A stretch of DNA of 64,000 bases, from the NCBI RefSeq assembly GCF_024105655.1, contig NZ_JAAAMH010000005.1, forward strand, positions 62,001-126,000. The letters are read 5' to 3'. The stretch's first letter is position 1. The number at the start of each line of letters is the position of its first letter. The notes beneath the pieces were generated by a model that was given only the letters and a program-made list of their open reading frames with translations, ran no database searches and was not told where the DNA came from. The stretch is from Aliihoeflea sp. 40Bstr573. Its GTDB lineage: Bacteria > Pseudomonadota > Alphaproteobacteria > Rhizobiales > Rhizobiaceae. Position numbers and translations under genes: made by a program. Below, piece after piece: positions 1-12,234 of the stretch.

Positions 1-1176
1 ATGGCGGTCGTGCGCGGCCATATCGGGCAGTTTCCGGTCGTGCTCGCCTCGGCGACGCCGTCGGTCGAAAGCCGCGTCAATGCCGGGCAGGGGCGCTATG
101 CGCGCGAGATCCTGTCGGGGCGCTATGCGGAAGCTGCGCTGCCCGACATCCGGGCGATCGACATGCGCCGTCACCCGCCGGCACGCGGGGGGTTCATCTC
201 GCCGGTGCTTGTCTCGGCGGCGCGCGCGACCGTGGAGCGCGGCGAACAGGCGCTGTTCTTCCTGAACCGGCGCGGCTACGCGCCGCTAACGCTCTGCCGG
301 GTCTGCGGGCATCGCTTCCAGTGCCCGTCCTGCTCGAGCTGGCTGGTGGAGCACCGCTTTCGCGGGCAACTGATGTGCCATCATTGCGGGCACTCGGAGC
401 CGAGGCCGGAAGCCTGCCCGTCCTGCGGGACGCTCGACCATCTCGTGCCGTGCGGGCCGGGCGTGGAGCGGATCGCCGAGGAGATCGTCTCGCATTTTCC
501 CGACCAACGCGTCATCGTCCTCTCCTCCGACATGTTGGGCGGCGTGAAGCGGTTGCGGCTCGAACTCGAAGCCATCGCAAAGGGCGAGGCCGACATCGTG
601 ATCGGCACGCAGCTCGTCGCCAAGGGGCATAATTTTCCGAATATGACGCTGGTCGGCGTGGTGGATGCGGATCTCGGCCTCGCGAATGGCGACCCGCGCG
701 CGGCCGAGCGCACCTTCCAGCTTCTCAGCCAGGTGACGGGCCGGGCGGGGCGGACCGGCAAGAAGAGCGTCGGCCTTTTGCAGACCTATCAGCCGGATCA
801 TCCGGTGATGCGCGCGCTCGTTTCCGGCGATGCGGAGGCCTTCTACGACCGTGAAGTCGCCGAGCGCGAGCGCGGACGTCTGCCACCCTTCGGTCGGCTG
901 GCCGGCGTGATCGTCAGCGCCGCGACCCGCGCCGAGGCCGAAGGTCATGCGCGCGGGCTGCGGCAGGCCGCCGCTCGCTCGAACGAGATCATGGTTCTCG
1001 GTCCGGCCGAAGCGCCGCTCTCGCTCGTCGCCGGCCGTCACCGCTTCCGCCTGCTCGTCCATGCCGAGCGCAAGGCGGACATTCAAGGATACATCCGGGC
1101 GATGCTGAGCGCCGGGCCGAAGGAGCGGGGGTCGGTGCGGGTCAATGTCGACATCGACCCGCAGAGCTTTCTGTAG
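1..1176 (+). CDS. priA: Primosomal protein N' (PriA helicase), C-terminal part; 5' end outside window
   Basis: PriA is the 3'-to-5' DNA helicase that reloads the replisome at stalled forks. Only the last 391 residues lie here; the gene is cut by the window edge, so the ATG at base 1 need not be a start. Eight cysteines at fragment residues 99, 102, 108, 111, 126, 129, 139 and 142 form the CxxC pairs of the two zinc sites inserted in the helicase core. GTQLVAKGHNFPNMTLVGVV (about 203) and QVTGRAGRTG (about 246) are helicase motifs V and VI. The PriA C-terminal domain follows. The gene lies just upstream of the atp genes, an arrangement I recall as common in Rhizobiales. Confidence 0.95.
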   Translation: MAVVRGHIGQFPVVLASATPSVESRVNAGQGRYAREILSGRYAEAALPDIRAIDMRRHPPARGGFISPVLVSAARATVERGEQALFFLNRRGYAPLTLCRVCGHRFQCPSCSSWLVEHRFRGQLMCHHCGHSEPRPEACPSCGTLDHLVPCGPGVERIAEEIVSHFPDQRVIVLSSDMLGGVKRLRLELEAIAKGEADIVIGTQLVAKGHNFPNMTLVGVVDADLGLANGDPRAAERTFQLLSQVTGRAGRTGKKSVGLLQTYQPDHPVMRALVSGDAEAFYDREVAERERGRLPPFGRLAGVIVSAATRAEAEGHARGLRQAAARSNEIMVLGPAEAPLSLVAGRHRFRLLVHAERKADIQGYIRAMLSAGPKERGSVRVNVDIDPQSFL

Positions 1177-1233
1177 ACAGATCGCCCGCCGCCCGCGTAA
1201 GCGGATGTCCACAATCTCGAGGGGAATTCACAA

Positions 1234-1629
1234 ATGGAACTCGCATTTCCGTGGCCGTATTCGCAGGGGGAGTGGTTGGCGTGGACGTCTGCGGCCATTA
1301 CCGTGCTTTTCGGACTGGTCACACTGTTCGCGCCGCGGCTGTCGCTGAAGGCGCTGCGGTTGCAGACGGCGCCGAACCATCCAGAGGCACTGGCGGAATC
1401 GCGCGCGACGATGTCGGGATTTTATCTTGGCGTAGGGCTTTGCTGTATTCTCCTTGCCCAGCCGCTTCTATATCTGACGCTCGGCGCCTCCTGGGCGCTG
1501 ACGGCGTTCGGGCGGATCGTTTCGATGCTCTCCGACCGAGGGAACACGGCGTATAACTGGTTCGTCCTCGCAATCGAGATCGTACTTGCCGGACTGCCGC
1601 TGGCCTTCGCTCTCGGCTTCGTGGGCTGA
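1234..1629 (+). CDS. Small integral membrane protein, about four TM segments (DUF4345-like), function unknown
   Basis: A 131-residue protein with hydrophobic stretches near residues 15-32, 63-85, 84-100 and 108-130, so it is probably a four-helix inner-membrane protein. The middle part (SRATMSGFYLGVGLCCILLA) recalls the DUF4345 family, but I name that family from memory. It begins 57 bp after priA and is followed by a 212-bp gap before atpH that carries a promoter-like sequence, so it probably belongs with priA and not with the ATPase operon. The start follows AGGGGAATTCACAA, an acceptable ribosome-binding site. No function can be assigned. Confidence 0.7.
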   Translation: MELAFPWPYSQGEWLAWTSAAITVLFGLVTLFAPRLSLKALRLQTAPNHPEALAESRATMSGFYLGVGLCCILLAQPLLYLTLGASWALTAFGRIVSMLSDRGNTAYNWFVLAIEIVLAGLPLAFALGFVG

Positions 1630-1677
1630 TCTTCCGGAACTGCGACAAAACGGCCAAAAACCGCCGGGAAAGGCGTG

Positions 1678-1706
1678 TTGCGAGTCCCGAAAGCGTGTGC
1701 TAGACG
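1678..1706 (+). promoter_or_regulatory. Candidate sigma-70 promoter for the atpHAGDC operon
   Basis: TTGCGA (1678-1683) and TAGACG (1701-1706) are separated by exactly 17 bp in the gap upstream of atpH. The -35 fits the alphaproteobacterial preference for a strong TTG. The -10 is only a partial match. No transcript data support it. Confidence 0.35.
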
Positions 1707-1841
1707 GCAATCGACTTTTGACCGGGGGAGGCGGCTCGCTCGCTCGTTCCGGGGAAATTTTCAACGAGGTCGGGGATTTAGCCGGTGATTCGTCCCGGCG
1801 TGCGAATTCGCTGCCTTCCAGATGAAGAGAAAATACACCTC

Positions 1842-2401
1842 GTGGCACAATCCGGCTCGATGATCTCAGGTGTCTCGCAGCGCTACGCGCGCTCGCTGTT
1901 CGAACTGGCGAAGGAAGAGAACTCCATTGCCGAAACCGAGAAAGAGCTCGGCCGTTTCGCCGCCATGCTCGAAGAGAGCGACGACCTGAAGCGCCTCGTC
2001 TCGAGCCCGGTCTTCTCCGCCGAAGACCAGCTTCGCGCGATCTCGGTGATCCTGGACAAGGCCGGCATCAAGGGCCTCGTCGGCAATTTCCTGCGCGTCG
2101 TCGCGCAGAACCGTCGGCTTTTCGCCGTGCTTGGCATGATCCGCGCCTTCCGCCAGATCGCGGCCGAGGCGCGCGGCGAGGTTTCGGCCGACGTGATTTC
2201 GGCGCACGCGCTTTCCGCAGCGCAGGAAAATGAACTCAAGGCGGCGCTCAAGAGCGTTGCCGGCAAGGACGTGACCGTCAATCTCACGGTCGACCCATCG
2301 ATCCTCGGCGGTCTCGTCGTCAAGATGGGCTCGCGCCAGATCGACACGTCGCTCAAGACTAAACTCAATTCGCTCAAGCTTGCACTGAAAGAGGTCGGCT
2401 G

Positions 2402-2402
<1 letters not shown>
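1842..2402 (+). CDS. atpH: ATP synthase F1 delta subunit
   Basis: The delta subunit joins the F1 head to the b subunits of the peripheral stalk. The open frame reaches back to 1785, but GTG at 1842 is preferred. It gives [20 protein letters not shown], a normal delta N-terminus (186 aa), and AAGAGA lies upstream. The conserved YARSLFELA motif near residue 15 and the C-terminal block [20 protein letters not shown] are typical. The stop codon overlaps the atpA start by one base (TGATG), which indicates translational coupling. It heads the F1 operon; F0 genes are not in the window, as usual in Rhizobiales where they form a separate cluster. Confidence 0.95.
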
Positions 2403-3931
<1,529 letters not shown>

Positions 3932-3961
3932 GGCCTTTGACGAGAAAGCAGAGATTGCCGC

Positions 3962-4849
3962 ATGGCTTCACTGAAAGACCTTCGTAACCGCATCGCCTCG
4001 GTCAAGGCGACGCAGAAAATCACCAAGGCGATGCAGATGGTCGCCGCGGCGAAGCTGCGTCGCGCCCAAGAGGCCGCCGAGGCCGCACGCCCCTACTCGG
4101 AGCGCATGGCGACGGTTCTGGCGAACATCTCGGCTGCGGTCGACAGCGCGGATGCGCCGACGCTGATGGCGGGCACCGGCAAGGATGACGTGCATCTGCT
4201 CGTCGTCGCGACCGCCGAACGCGGGCTTTGCGGCGGCTTCAACAGCCAGATCGCCCGCCTTGCCCGCGAGCATGTCCGCCGGCTTCTCTCCGAAGGCAAG
4301 ACGGTCAAGATCATCACCGTCGGCAAGAAGGGCTACGACATCCTTCGCCGCGACTATGCCAACCTGATCATCGAGCGCATCGAACTGCGCGACGTGAAGC
4401 AGGTCGGCTTCGCGAATGCCGACCAGATCGCGCGCAAGGTCATCCATCTCTTCAATCAGGGCGAGTTCGACGTCGCGACACTGTTCTACTCGCAGTTCAA
4501 GTCGGTGATCAGCCAGATTCCGACCGCGCAGCAGATCATCCCGGCTTCGGCTCCGGTGGCGCCCGAAGCTTCGGCCGACCAGGCCGGCGGCAACGCGGTG
4601 TACGAGTACGAGCCAGATGCGAGCGAAATCCTCGGCGACCTCATCCCGCGCAACATCTCGGTGCAGATCTTCCGGGCGCTGCTCGAGAACGCTGCCGGCG
4701 AGATGGGCGCCAAGATGACCGCGATGGACAACGCCACGCGCAACGCCGGCGACATGATCAACAAGCTTTCGATCACGTATAACCGTCAGCGCCAGGCGCA
4801 GATCACCAAGGAACTGATCGAAATCATTTCCGGCGCGGAAGCGCTGTAA
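3962..4849 (+). CDS. atpG: ATP synthase F1 gamma subunit
   Basis: Gamma is the rotating central shaft of F1. The protein (295 aa) opens with [20 protein letters not shown] and has the conserved helix [17 protein letters not shown]; it closes with the family's terminal coil ([20 protein letters not shown] then [14 protein letters not shown]). These two helices build the coiled-coil axle. The region around residues 195-220 is rich in Ala and acidic residues, a variable surface loop. The gene lies between atpA and atpD as expected. A 46-bp gap to atpD contains the sequence gggcgcctttcaggcgcc, a short inverted repeat between the two genes. Confidence 0.97.
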   Translation: MASLKDLRNRIASVKATQKITKAMQMVAAAKLRRAQEAAEAARPYSERMATVLANISAAVDSADAPTLMAGTGKDDVHLLVVATAERGLCGGFNSQIARLAREHVRRLLSEGKTVKIITVGKKGYDILRRDYANLIIERIELRDVKQVGFANADQIARKVIHLFNQGEFDVATLFYSQFKSVISQIPTAQQIIPASAPVAPEASADQAGGNAVYEYEPDASEILGDLIPRNISVQIFRALLENAAGEMGAKMTAMDNATRNAGDMINKLSITYNRQRQAQITKELIEIISGAEAL

Positions 4850-4877
4850 TCGACCGGGCGCCTTTCAGGCGCCGTGA

Positions 4878-6359
<1,482 letters not shown>

Positions 6360-6424
6360 TCGCAGGTCCGGGGCGCGTCGCGACGGCGCGCCTCCCACTT
6401 TCCGCATCCTTTCCGTGAGTTACC

Positions 6425-6823
6425 ATGGCTGACCGCTTCAAGTTCGAACTCGTCTCGCCGGAGCGTCTGCTCGTCTCCGAAGAGGTCGAGGCTGTCGTCA
6501 TCCCCGGCACTGAGGGTGAACTGACCGTCATGGCCAACCATGCGCCCTTGATGACGACCATCAAGCCGGGCGTCGTGCGCGTCCAATTGGGTGGCGGCCG
6601 CGAGGATCGCTATGTCGTGTTCGGCGGTTTCGCCGACATCCTGCCGGAAGGCTGCACGCTGCTCGCCGAATCCGCGATTGCGGTGGCGGATGTCAACAAG
6701 GACGACATTGCCCAGCGCATCAAGGACGCGCGGGAGGACCTCGACGATGCCAAGGACGACGACCAGCGGTCCAAGGCCGAGCAACTCATCGCTCAGCTTT
6801 CGACGCTGCAGGACGCAGTCTGA
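6425..6823 (+). CDS. atpC: ATP synthase F1 epsilon subunit
   Basis: Epsilon sits at the foot of gamma and can inhibit ATP hydrolysis. The 132-residue protein has the N-terminal beta-sandwich (FKFELVSPERLLVSEEVEAV, GTEGELTVMANHAPLMTTIK) and the short C-terminal helical pair (AEQLIAQLSTLQ). The C-terminal helix is acidic (DAREDLDDAKDDDQ). It is the last gene of the atpHAGDC operon. No clear intrinsic terminator was found before the next gene. Confidence 0.96.
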   Translation: MADRFKFELVSPERLLVSEEVEAVVIPGTEGELTVMANHAPLMTTIKPGVVRVQLGGGREDRYVVFGGFADILPEGCTLLAESAIAVADVNKDDIAQRIKDAREDLDDAKDDDQRSKAEQLIAQLSTLQDAV

Positions 6824-7000
6824 CATCAAGTCTTCCTTAACGCGAAATTGACCACCGCGGGCGAAAGTCCGCCGTTTTCGCATCTGTCGCCTGCAGTTCA
6901 GTGTTCCTTAAGGCATCGCTGGCTTGCTGCGTTCGATGTCCGCTCGCGAAAAAGCGGCACGACTGCTCATGCCAGCTGGGGCGCTGGATGGAGAGACGAC

Positions 7001-8302
7001 ATGGCAATGGTTTCCGCTCACCTCCCTCAGCGTTCGGGAACGGCACGCCCGCATCGGCTCAACGTCGCCTACGCGATGCTCGCCGTACTCGCAATCATCA
7101 ACCTCATGAACTTCATGGACCGGGTGCTGTTCTCGGTCATGCTCGAGGCGATCAAGGTTGATCTTGCCCTGTCTGATTCACAGATGGGGATCATCAGCGG
7201 CGTTGCCTTCGCAGTGCTTTACGGGGCGTGCGGGCTGGTGATGGGGCGCCTTGCCGATACGCGCAATCGCGTGAAGCTGATTTCAGGGGCGCTCGCCGTC
7301 TGGAGTACCGCGTCGGCGCTATGCGGGTCGGCCGCGGGTTTCGGACAGATGTTCGCCGCGCGCGCCTTGGTCGGCGTCGGGGTGGCGGGCTGTGCGCCGT
7401 GCGGGCAATCGATCATTGCGGACTATTTTCCTCCCGAGCGCCGGGCGCTTGCGCTTTCGGTCTTTGCGGGCGTCGGTACGCTCGGCACGTTCATCGGCCT
7501 TGTCGCGGGTGGTCATCTCGCCGAGGCCTATGGCTGGCGAATGACTTTCGCGTATTTCGCCATCCCCGGACTTATCATCGCGCCGCTGGTCTTCTTTCTG
7601 GGGCGCGAGCCGAAACGGGGCGCCTTCGACAAGGTGATGTCGACACAGGTTCCCTGGGCGCAAGCGATCCGGCATCTTCTAGGCATGCGCACGGCGCGCA
7701 ACCTCCTGATCGGGACACCGCTCGTTCTCGTCACCGTGGGCGTCGCCAACTGGGTGCCTGCCTTCCTGCAGCGCGCGCACGGCGCGAGCGTTGCCGAGGT
7801 TGGCACGTATGGCGGCGCAAGCCTCGGCGTCGGCCTTGTCATCGGAACGCTCGCCGGCGGCCTGATCGTCACCGCCCTGCGCAGGCGCAACCGGCTCTGG
7901 GAGTTCTGGTGGCCAGCGATCGCGACCGCGGTCTCGGTGCCGCTCCTTGCTGCATTCTATCTCGTCGGCAGCGCGTCGGCGGCCTACACGATCCTGTTCT
8001 TCGCCTTCCTTGCCGCTGGAACCAGTCTTGGTCCGTCGCTCGCCTGCATCATGGTCGTCGCGGATGCGTCGCTGCGCGGGACGATGGTTGCGCTGGCCGT
8101 CCTTGTATCGTCGCTCATCGCCTATGGCCTTGCGCCGGCGCTGGTCGGCCTCATCAGCGATACGCTGATCGCGCACGGATTTGGCGAAGCCAACGGCGAA
8201 TCGCTGCGCTATGCGCTGATGATGGCGCTGGTTTTCCCCCTCGTCGGGGCGTTTTTCTTCCACCGCGCGGCATCGAGCGCGGCGGCGGACGCCGTCGACT
8301 GA
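7001..8302 (+). CDS. Major facilitator superfamily permease
   Basis: A 433-residue, roughly twelve-helix secondary transporter. The conserved MFS loop 2-3 motif appears as GRLADTRNRV after the second helix, and the first helix holds NFMDRVLFSVML, a form seen in Spinster-like and anion:cation symporter MFS branches. The open frame could start at TTG 6848, but ATG 7001 is chosen because GGAGAG lies seven bases upstream and because the extra N-terminus looks non-coding. The substrate cannot be read from sequence. It converges with the AI-2E-type gene, and their stop codons abut at 8302/8303. Confidence 0.85.
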   Translation: MAMVSAHLPQRSGTARPHRLNVAYAMLAVLAIINLMNFMDRVLFSVMLEAIKVDLALSDSQMGIISGVAFAVLYGACGLVMGRLADTRNRVKLISGALAVWSTASALCGSAAGFGQMFAARALVGVGVAGCAPCGQSIIADYFPPERRALALSVFAGVGTLGTFIGLVAGGHLAEAYGWRMTFAYFAIPGLIIAPLVFFLGREPKRGAFDKVMSTQVPWAQAIRHLLGMRTARNLLIGTPLVLVTVGVANWVPAFLQRAHGASVAEVGTYGGASLGVGLVIGTLAGGLIVTALRRRNRLWEFWWPAIATAVSVPLLAAFYLVGSASAAYTILFFAFLAAGTSLGPSLACIMVVADASLRGTMVALAVLVSSLIAYGLAPALVGLISDTLIAHGFGEANGESLRYALMMALVFPLVGAFFFHRAASSAAADAVD

Positions 8303-9490
8303 TCAGCCCAGGGTGGAAGCCGGCGGGGTCGTGTGCGGGGAATCCGGCGGCACGGCCTCGGCGACCGGTTCCGTCCGCTCCAGTTCGCGCACCCATTCGC
8401 GCCAGATGGCGACCAGCAGCGCCATCAGCACCGGGCCGATGAAGAGGCCGACGAAGCCCATCGTCTTCACGCCGCCGATGAGGCCGAAGAAGGTCGGAAG
8501 GAAAGGCAGCTTGATGGGGCCCCCGACGAGCTTGGGACGCAGCGTCTTGTCGACGATGAAGAGCTCGACCGACCCCCAGATCCATAGCGCAATGCCTGCA
8601 ATGGGCGAGCCGGAGGCGATCAGGTAGATCGAGACCAGGCTGAACGAGAGCGGAGCGCCACCGGGGATAAGCGCCATGACGCCGGTGATGACACCGAGCG
8701 TAACGGGCGAGGGTGCGCCGGCGATCCAGTAGGCGATGCCGAGCACGATGCCTTCGCCGATGGCGATCAGCGTCATGCCCGTGACGGTGGAGGATATCGT
8801 CGCCGGTACGACGCGCGAGATGCGGCCCCAGCGCGTGGGAAGAATACGGTCGCCGATCCTGTCGACCTGGCCGACGAAGCGCTCGCCGTCCTTGTAGATG
8901 AAGAACAGCGCGATCAGCATGAAGAGGAGGTTGAGGAACAGCTCGAACAGACCGCCGCCGGCCGCGAGCACCGCCCGGTAGATGTTGCCGATATTGGCGC
9001 CGGAGACGATCTGGACAAGTTCGCCGATCGCGCCGGGATGGCCGATATAGCGCACCCACTGCTCGTCGATCCAGCCGCCGACGGCAGGAAGCGCCGCCAT
9101 CCAGTCCGGCGTCGGGCTGCCCGTTCGGTTGGTCTCGACCGCCCAAAAGAACCACTCGCGCATCTCGTTGGCCGCATAGCTGACGGCCATGATGATCGGC
9201 ACGACGAGAAACGTGACGATGAGCAGGATGGCGAGCGATGCCGCAAGGATGTTGGAGCCGCCGATGCGACTGCGCAGGCGGCTGTAGAGCGGCCAGCTCG
9301 CAAAGCCGATGACGAGCGCCGCCAGGACCGGCACCAGGAAGCCGTGGAAGAAATAGATGCCGGCGGCGACCACGAGCACCAGCAGCCAGCGCGCCGCAGA
9401 CAAAGGCGGCACGAGCGCGATGCGGCCGGAGGCCGATGGCCCGAGCCAACTCTGTTCCTTCGCAGGGCGTTGCGGGTGATGTTCGTTCAA
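8303..9490 (-). CDS. AI-2E family transporter (UPF0118/TqsA-like permease)
   Basis: A 395-residue inner-membrane protein with the AI-2E exporter layout: a hydrophobic pair at the N-terminus, a soluble middle region, then a block of helices with the conserved glycine-rich stretch GVITGVMALIPGGAPLSFSL and PKLVGGPIKLPFLPTFFGLI near the end. Members export small molecules or act as Na+/H+ antiporters, and the family name should not be read as proof of autoinducer transport. The apparent start is a TTG at 9490 with no good ribosome-binding site, so the true start could differ by some residues. It is transcribed alone. Confidence 0.85.
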   Translation of the reverse strand: MNEHHPQRPAKEQSWLGPSASGRIALVPPLSAARWLLVLVVAAGIYFFHGFLVPVLAALVIGFASWPLYSRLRSRIGGSNILAASLAILLIVTFLVVPIIMAVSYAANEMREWFFWAVETNRTGSPTPDWMAALPAVGGWIDEQWVRYIGHPGAIGELVQIVSGANIGNIYRAVLAAGGGLFELFLNLLFMLIALFFIYKDGERFVGQVDRIGDRILPTRWGRISRVVPATISSTVTGMTLIAIGEGIVLGIAYWIAGAPSPVTLGVITGVMALIPGGAPLSFSLVSIYLIASGSPIAGIALWIWGSVELFIVDKTLRPKLVGGPIKLPFLPTFFGLIGGVKTMGFVGLFIGPVLMALLVAIWREWVRELERTEPVAEAVPPDSPHTTPPASTLG

Positions 9491-9569
9491 TGGACTGCCG
9501 TCGGCCTGCCGGGCGTCCCGGTAGAGACACCTTCTTCACTGCCAGCAAGGCATTGTTTTGCCGGCATGG

Positions 9570-9956
9570 TCAAGGTTCGCTTTCGTCGCGGGCGCACGGT
9601 GAAAGGCGGATGACCGCACCGGAGGCCGGGATGATCTCGGAAAGCTGGCGGCACCGGCCGTCCGGCTCGCACAGCGTCCAGTCGGCGCCGCGTCCGGCAT
9701 CCGAGAGAACCAGTTCGGGAAGGGGCGGCAGACCAGGGCGATAGTGCCAGGCGCCATCCCGAAGGACGGAACCTTCAGGGATTTCCATGCCGGCGCCGGT
9801 GCCCTCGACGGACGCCTCTTGAAGAACCAGTCCCGCATCGCTCACGGCCCAGCTTTCCGACCACTCGATCTTCTCGACGGAATGCTGCCAGGAGAGCGTG
9901 AAGGTTTGCAGCGCCAAGGCGACGATCGCTCCCGCCGCCTCGATGCACAGATTCAT
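9570..9956 (-). CDS. DUF1850 protein, accessory to the TAXI-TRAP transporter
   Basis: A 128-residue protein with an N-terminal hydrophobic segment (CIEAAGAIVALALQTFTLSW) followed by a small exported domain, WQHSVEKIEWSESWAV at its start. DUF1850 proteins are known next to fused TRAP permeases of the TAXI class, which is the case here. The ATG overlaps the permease stop (ATGA at 9953-9956), so translation is coupled. Its biochemical role is not known; a periplasmic part of the transport system is the reasonable inference. Confidence 0.75.
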   Translation of the reverse strand: MNLCIEAAGAIVALALQTFTLSWQHSVEKIEWSESWAVSDAGLVLQEASVEGTGAGMEIPEGSVLRDGAWHYRPGLPPLPELVLSDAGRGADWTLCEPDGRCRQLSEIIPASGAVIRLSPCARDESEP

Positions 9957-12115
9957 GCGGCCGGCGCCGTGTTGCGCGCGGCCCGTGCGCGCCACCAGAG
10001 ATAACCGATCAGAGCAAAGCCGAGCGCGAAGCCGACCTCGTCGGTCACCGGCAAGGCGAGCACGACGGTGAAGGCGGCGACCATCGCGACGATACGCTCG
10101 ACCCAGTTGAGTGGGGCAAACAGGAAGCCGATGGCAGCCGCTCCCCACAGCGTGATCGAGAACACGGTCTTGAAGGTCACATAAAGGACAGCGGGCCAGA
10201 ACCCGATCGCCGCCTCAAGCGGACCTCCAGGCTGCATCATCAATGCGGGTGTATAGACGGCCATGTAGGGGATGACGAAGCCGGCGAGTGCGATCTTGAC
10301 CGCCTGCATGCCGATCTTCATGCCCGATTCCTTGGCGATCGGCGCGGCGGCGAAAGCCGCCAGCGCGACCGGCGGCGTCAGGTCCGCGAGGATGCCGAAA
10401 TAGAAAACGAACATGTGGCTGACGAGGAGCGGTACGCCCAGTTCGAGCAGCGCCGGCCCAGCGATCGACGAGGTGATGATGTAGTTCGGGATGGTCGGAA
10501 TGCCCATGCCCAAGACAAGGCAGGTGAGCATGGTGAGGACCAGCGACAGGAACAGGCTCTGCTCGCCGATGCGTACGATGAACGAAGCGAAGGTGGAGGC
10601 GGAGCCGGTGAGGCTGAGGATGCCGATGATGACGCCGACCATCGCGCAGGCGATGGCGACGGGCAGCGCGTTCTTGGCACCTTCGGCCAGAGCGTCGCGC
10701 GCGGTGGCAAGCGTCTCGCGGCCGCCTTTGACGAACAGATTGACCAGAACGAGCGCCGCGATCGTCCAGATGATGACGGTGACGCCGTACTGGAAGAACG
10801 AGGCGCAGACGAGGCCCAGCAGCACCCAGTAGAGATAGCGCAGCGTCTGGCTCGGCAGACCGCGCGCAATGGCGCCGCCCAGAATGAGGACGGCGGTGAG
10901 CGCGAGGCCCATCGTGCCGGCGAAGAGCGGCGTGAAACCGGTAAAGAGCAGGTAGACGAGGACGCCGAGGGGGATCAGCAGATACCAGCCGACCCGCAAT
11001 GCGCCGAGGGCGCTCGGGGTTTCTTCCTTGCGCATGCCGAGCAGGCCGCGCTTGCCGGCTTCCAGATGCACCATCCAGAAGGCGGAGAAGAAGTAGAGGC
11101 ACGCCGGGATGATCGCCGCGATCACGACCTGCGAATAGGGGATGTTGAGCGTTTCGGCCATGATGAACGCGACCGCGCCCATGACCGGAGGCATGATCTG
11201 GCCGCCCATAGAGGACACCGCCTCGACGCCGCCCGCAAAGGCGGGCTTGTAGCCGAAGCGCTTCATCAGCGGGATGGTGAACTGACCGGTGGTGACGACA
11301 TTGGCGACGCCCGATCCGGAGATCGTGCCCATGAAGGCGGACGAGACTACCGCGACCTTGGCCGGGCCGCCCCTGGTGTGGCCGACCATGCCGAGCGAGA
11401 CGTCCGTGAAGAGCTTGATCATGCCGGCGCGCTCGAGGAAGGAGCCGAACAGGATGAACAGGAAAATGTAGCTCGACGACACATAGACGGGCGTGCCGTA
11501 GATGCCTTCGGTGCCGAAGCCGAGCTGGCCGATGACCTGATCCCAGTCATAGCCGCGATGCGCAAGGACGCCCGGGGCGTATTCGCCGAAGAGACCGTAG
11601 AGCAGGAAGATGCCGGCGATGATCGGCAGCGCAGGGCCCATCAGGCGACGGGTCGCTTCGAAGACGAGAACGATGAGCAGTCCGCCGACGATCAGGTCCT
11701 GCGTCAGAAGGAAGCCGCCCTCGCGCAGGATGAGGTCGTTGTAGAACACCCAGTAATAACAGCCGATGCCGAAGCCGATGATGCCCATCGCCCACAGGAT
11801 CGTCTTCTTGACCAGACCGCCGCCGGTCAGGTTGGCGATCAGCGTGAAGCCGAGGAGAAGCACGAAGCCGACATGCATGGAACGCACGACCTGACTCGGA
11901 ATGGAGTGAAACGCCGCGACCCAGAGCTGGAAGACCGAGAACGCGATAGCGATGCCGAAGACGACCTTGCCGGCCAGTCCGATGCCGAAGCCGGACGGCA
12001 GGCCGTGCTCGGGATCCACGGGAGCCGTCGATTGGGTTTCGGCGGCTGCGGCCATGGGTGCGTCGCCAACTCGCTTTTCCGCTTCCGCCCCGCCCAATTC
12101 GGTGTTCTTCGTCAT
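9953..12115 (-). CDS. TRAP transporter fused permease, TAXI class (DctQ-DctM fusion)
   Basis: A 720-residue inner-membrane protein. The N-terminal third holds about four helices, the small-subunit equivalent. The remainder is the large DctM-like unit with the family signature GTISGSGVANVVTTGQFTIP and MPPVMGAVAFIMAETL. It works with the periplasmic binding protein encoded just upstream to import a substrate with Na+ or H+; TAXI systems have been linked to glutamate or other carboxylates. The gap to the binding-protein gene (12116-12234) carries a stem-loop followed by a T run on the minus strand. Confidence 0.93.
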   Translation of the reverse strand: MTKNTELGGAEAEKRVGDAPMAAAAETQSTAPVDPEHGLPSGFGIGLAGKVVFGIAIAFSVFQLWVAAFHSIPSQVVRSMHVGFVLLLGFTLIANLTGGGLVKKTILWAMGIIGFGIGCYYWVFYNDLILREGGFLLTQDLIVGGLLIVLVFEATRRLMGPALPIIAGIFLLYGLFGEYAPGVLAHRGYDWDQVIGQLGFGTEGIYGTPVYVSSSYIFLFILFGSFLERAGMIKLFTDVSLGMVGHTRGGPAKVAVVSSAFMGTISGSGVANVVTTGQFTIPLMKRFGYKPAFAGGVEAVSSMGGQIMPPVMGAVAFIMAETLNIPYSQVVIAAIIPACLYFFSAFWMVHLEAGKRGLLGMRKEETPSALGALRVGWYLLIPLGVLVYLLFTGFTPLFAGTMGLALTAVLILGGAIARGLPSQTLRYLYWVLLGLVCASFFQYGVTVIIWTIAALVLVNLFVKGGRETLATARDALAEGAKNALPVAIACAMVGVIIGILSLTGSASTFASFIVRIGEQSLFLSLVLTMLTCLVLGMGIPTIPNYIITSSIAGPALLELGVPLLVSHMFVFYFGILADLTPPVALAAFAAAPIAKESGMKIGMQAVKIALAGFVIPYMAVYTPALMMQPGGPLEAAIGFWPAVLYVTFKTVFSITLWGAAAIGFLFAPLNWVERIVAMVAAFTVVLALPVTDEVGFALGFALIGYLWWRARAARNTAPAA

Positions 12116-12160
12116 GTCGGGTGACCTCTCCCCAGTGCGGGTGCACCCCCCGCTTCATCG

Positions 12161-12190
12161 AAAAATCCGCCGGCGGGGCATATCCCCGCC
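12161..12190 (-). terminator. Stem-loop plus T-run between binding-protein and permease genes
   Basis: GGCGGGG (12172-12178) and CCCCGCC (12184-12190) form a perfect 7-bp stem with a 5-base loop. On the minus strand it is followed, after a few bases, by five T residues (12161-12165). It fits a leaky terminator or processing site that would let the binding protein be made in excess over the permease. Confidence 0.5.
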
Positions 12191-12234
12191 AACGGATGCG
12201 TCAAGTCCGGCAGTCTGTCGCTCTCGAGCGATCC

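Noticed and set aside
286-1212. Long minus-strand frame opposite priA (308 codons)
   Set aside because: A shadow frame of GC-rich coding DNA; Arg/Ala/Asp-rich, no start signal and no family resemblance, while priA reads clearly on the other strand.
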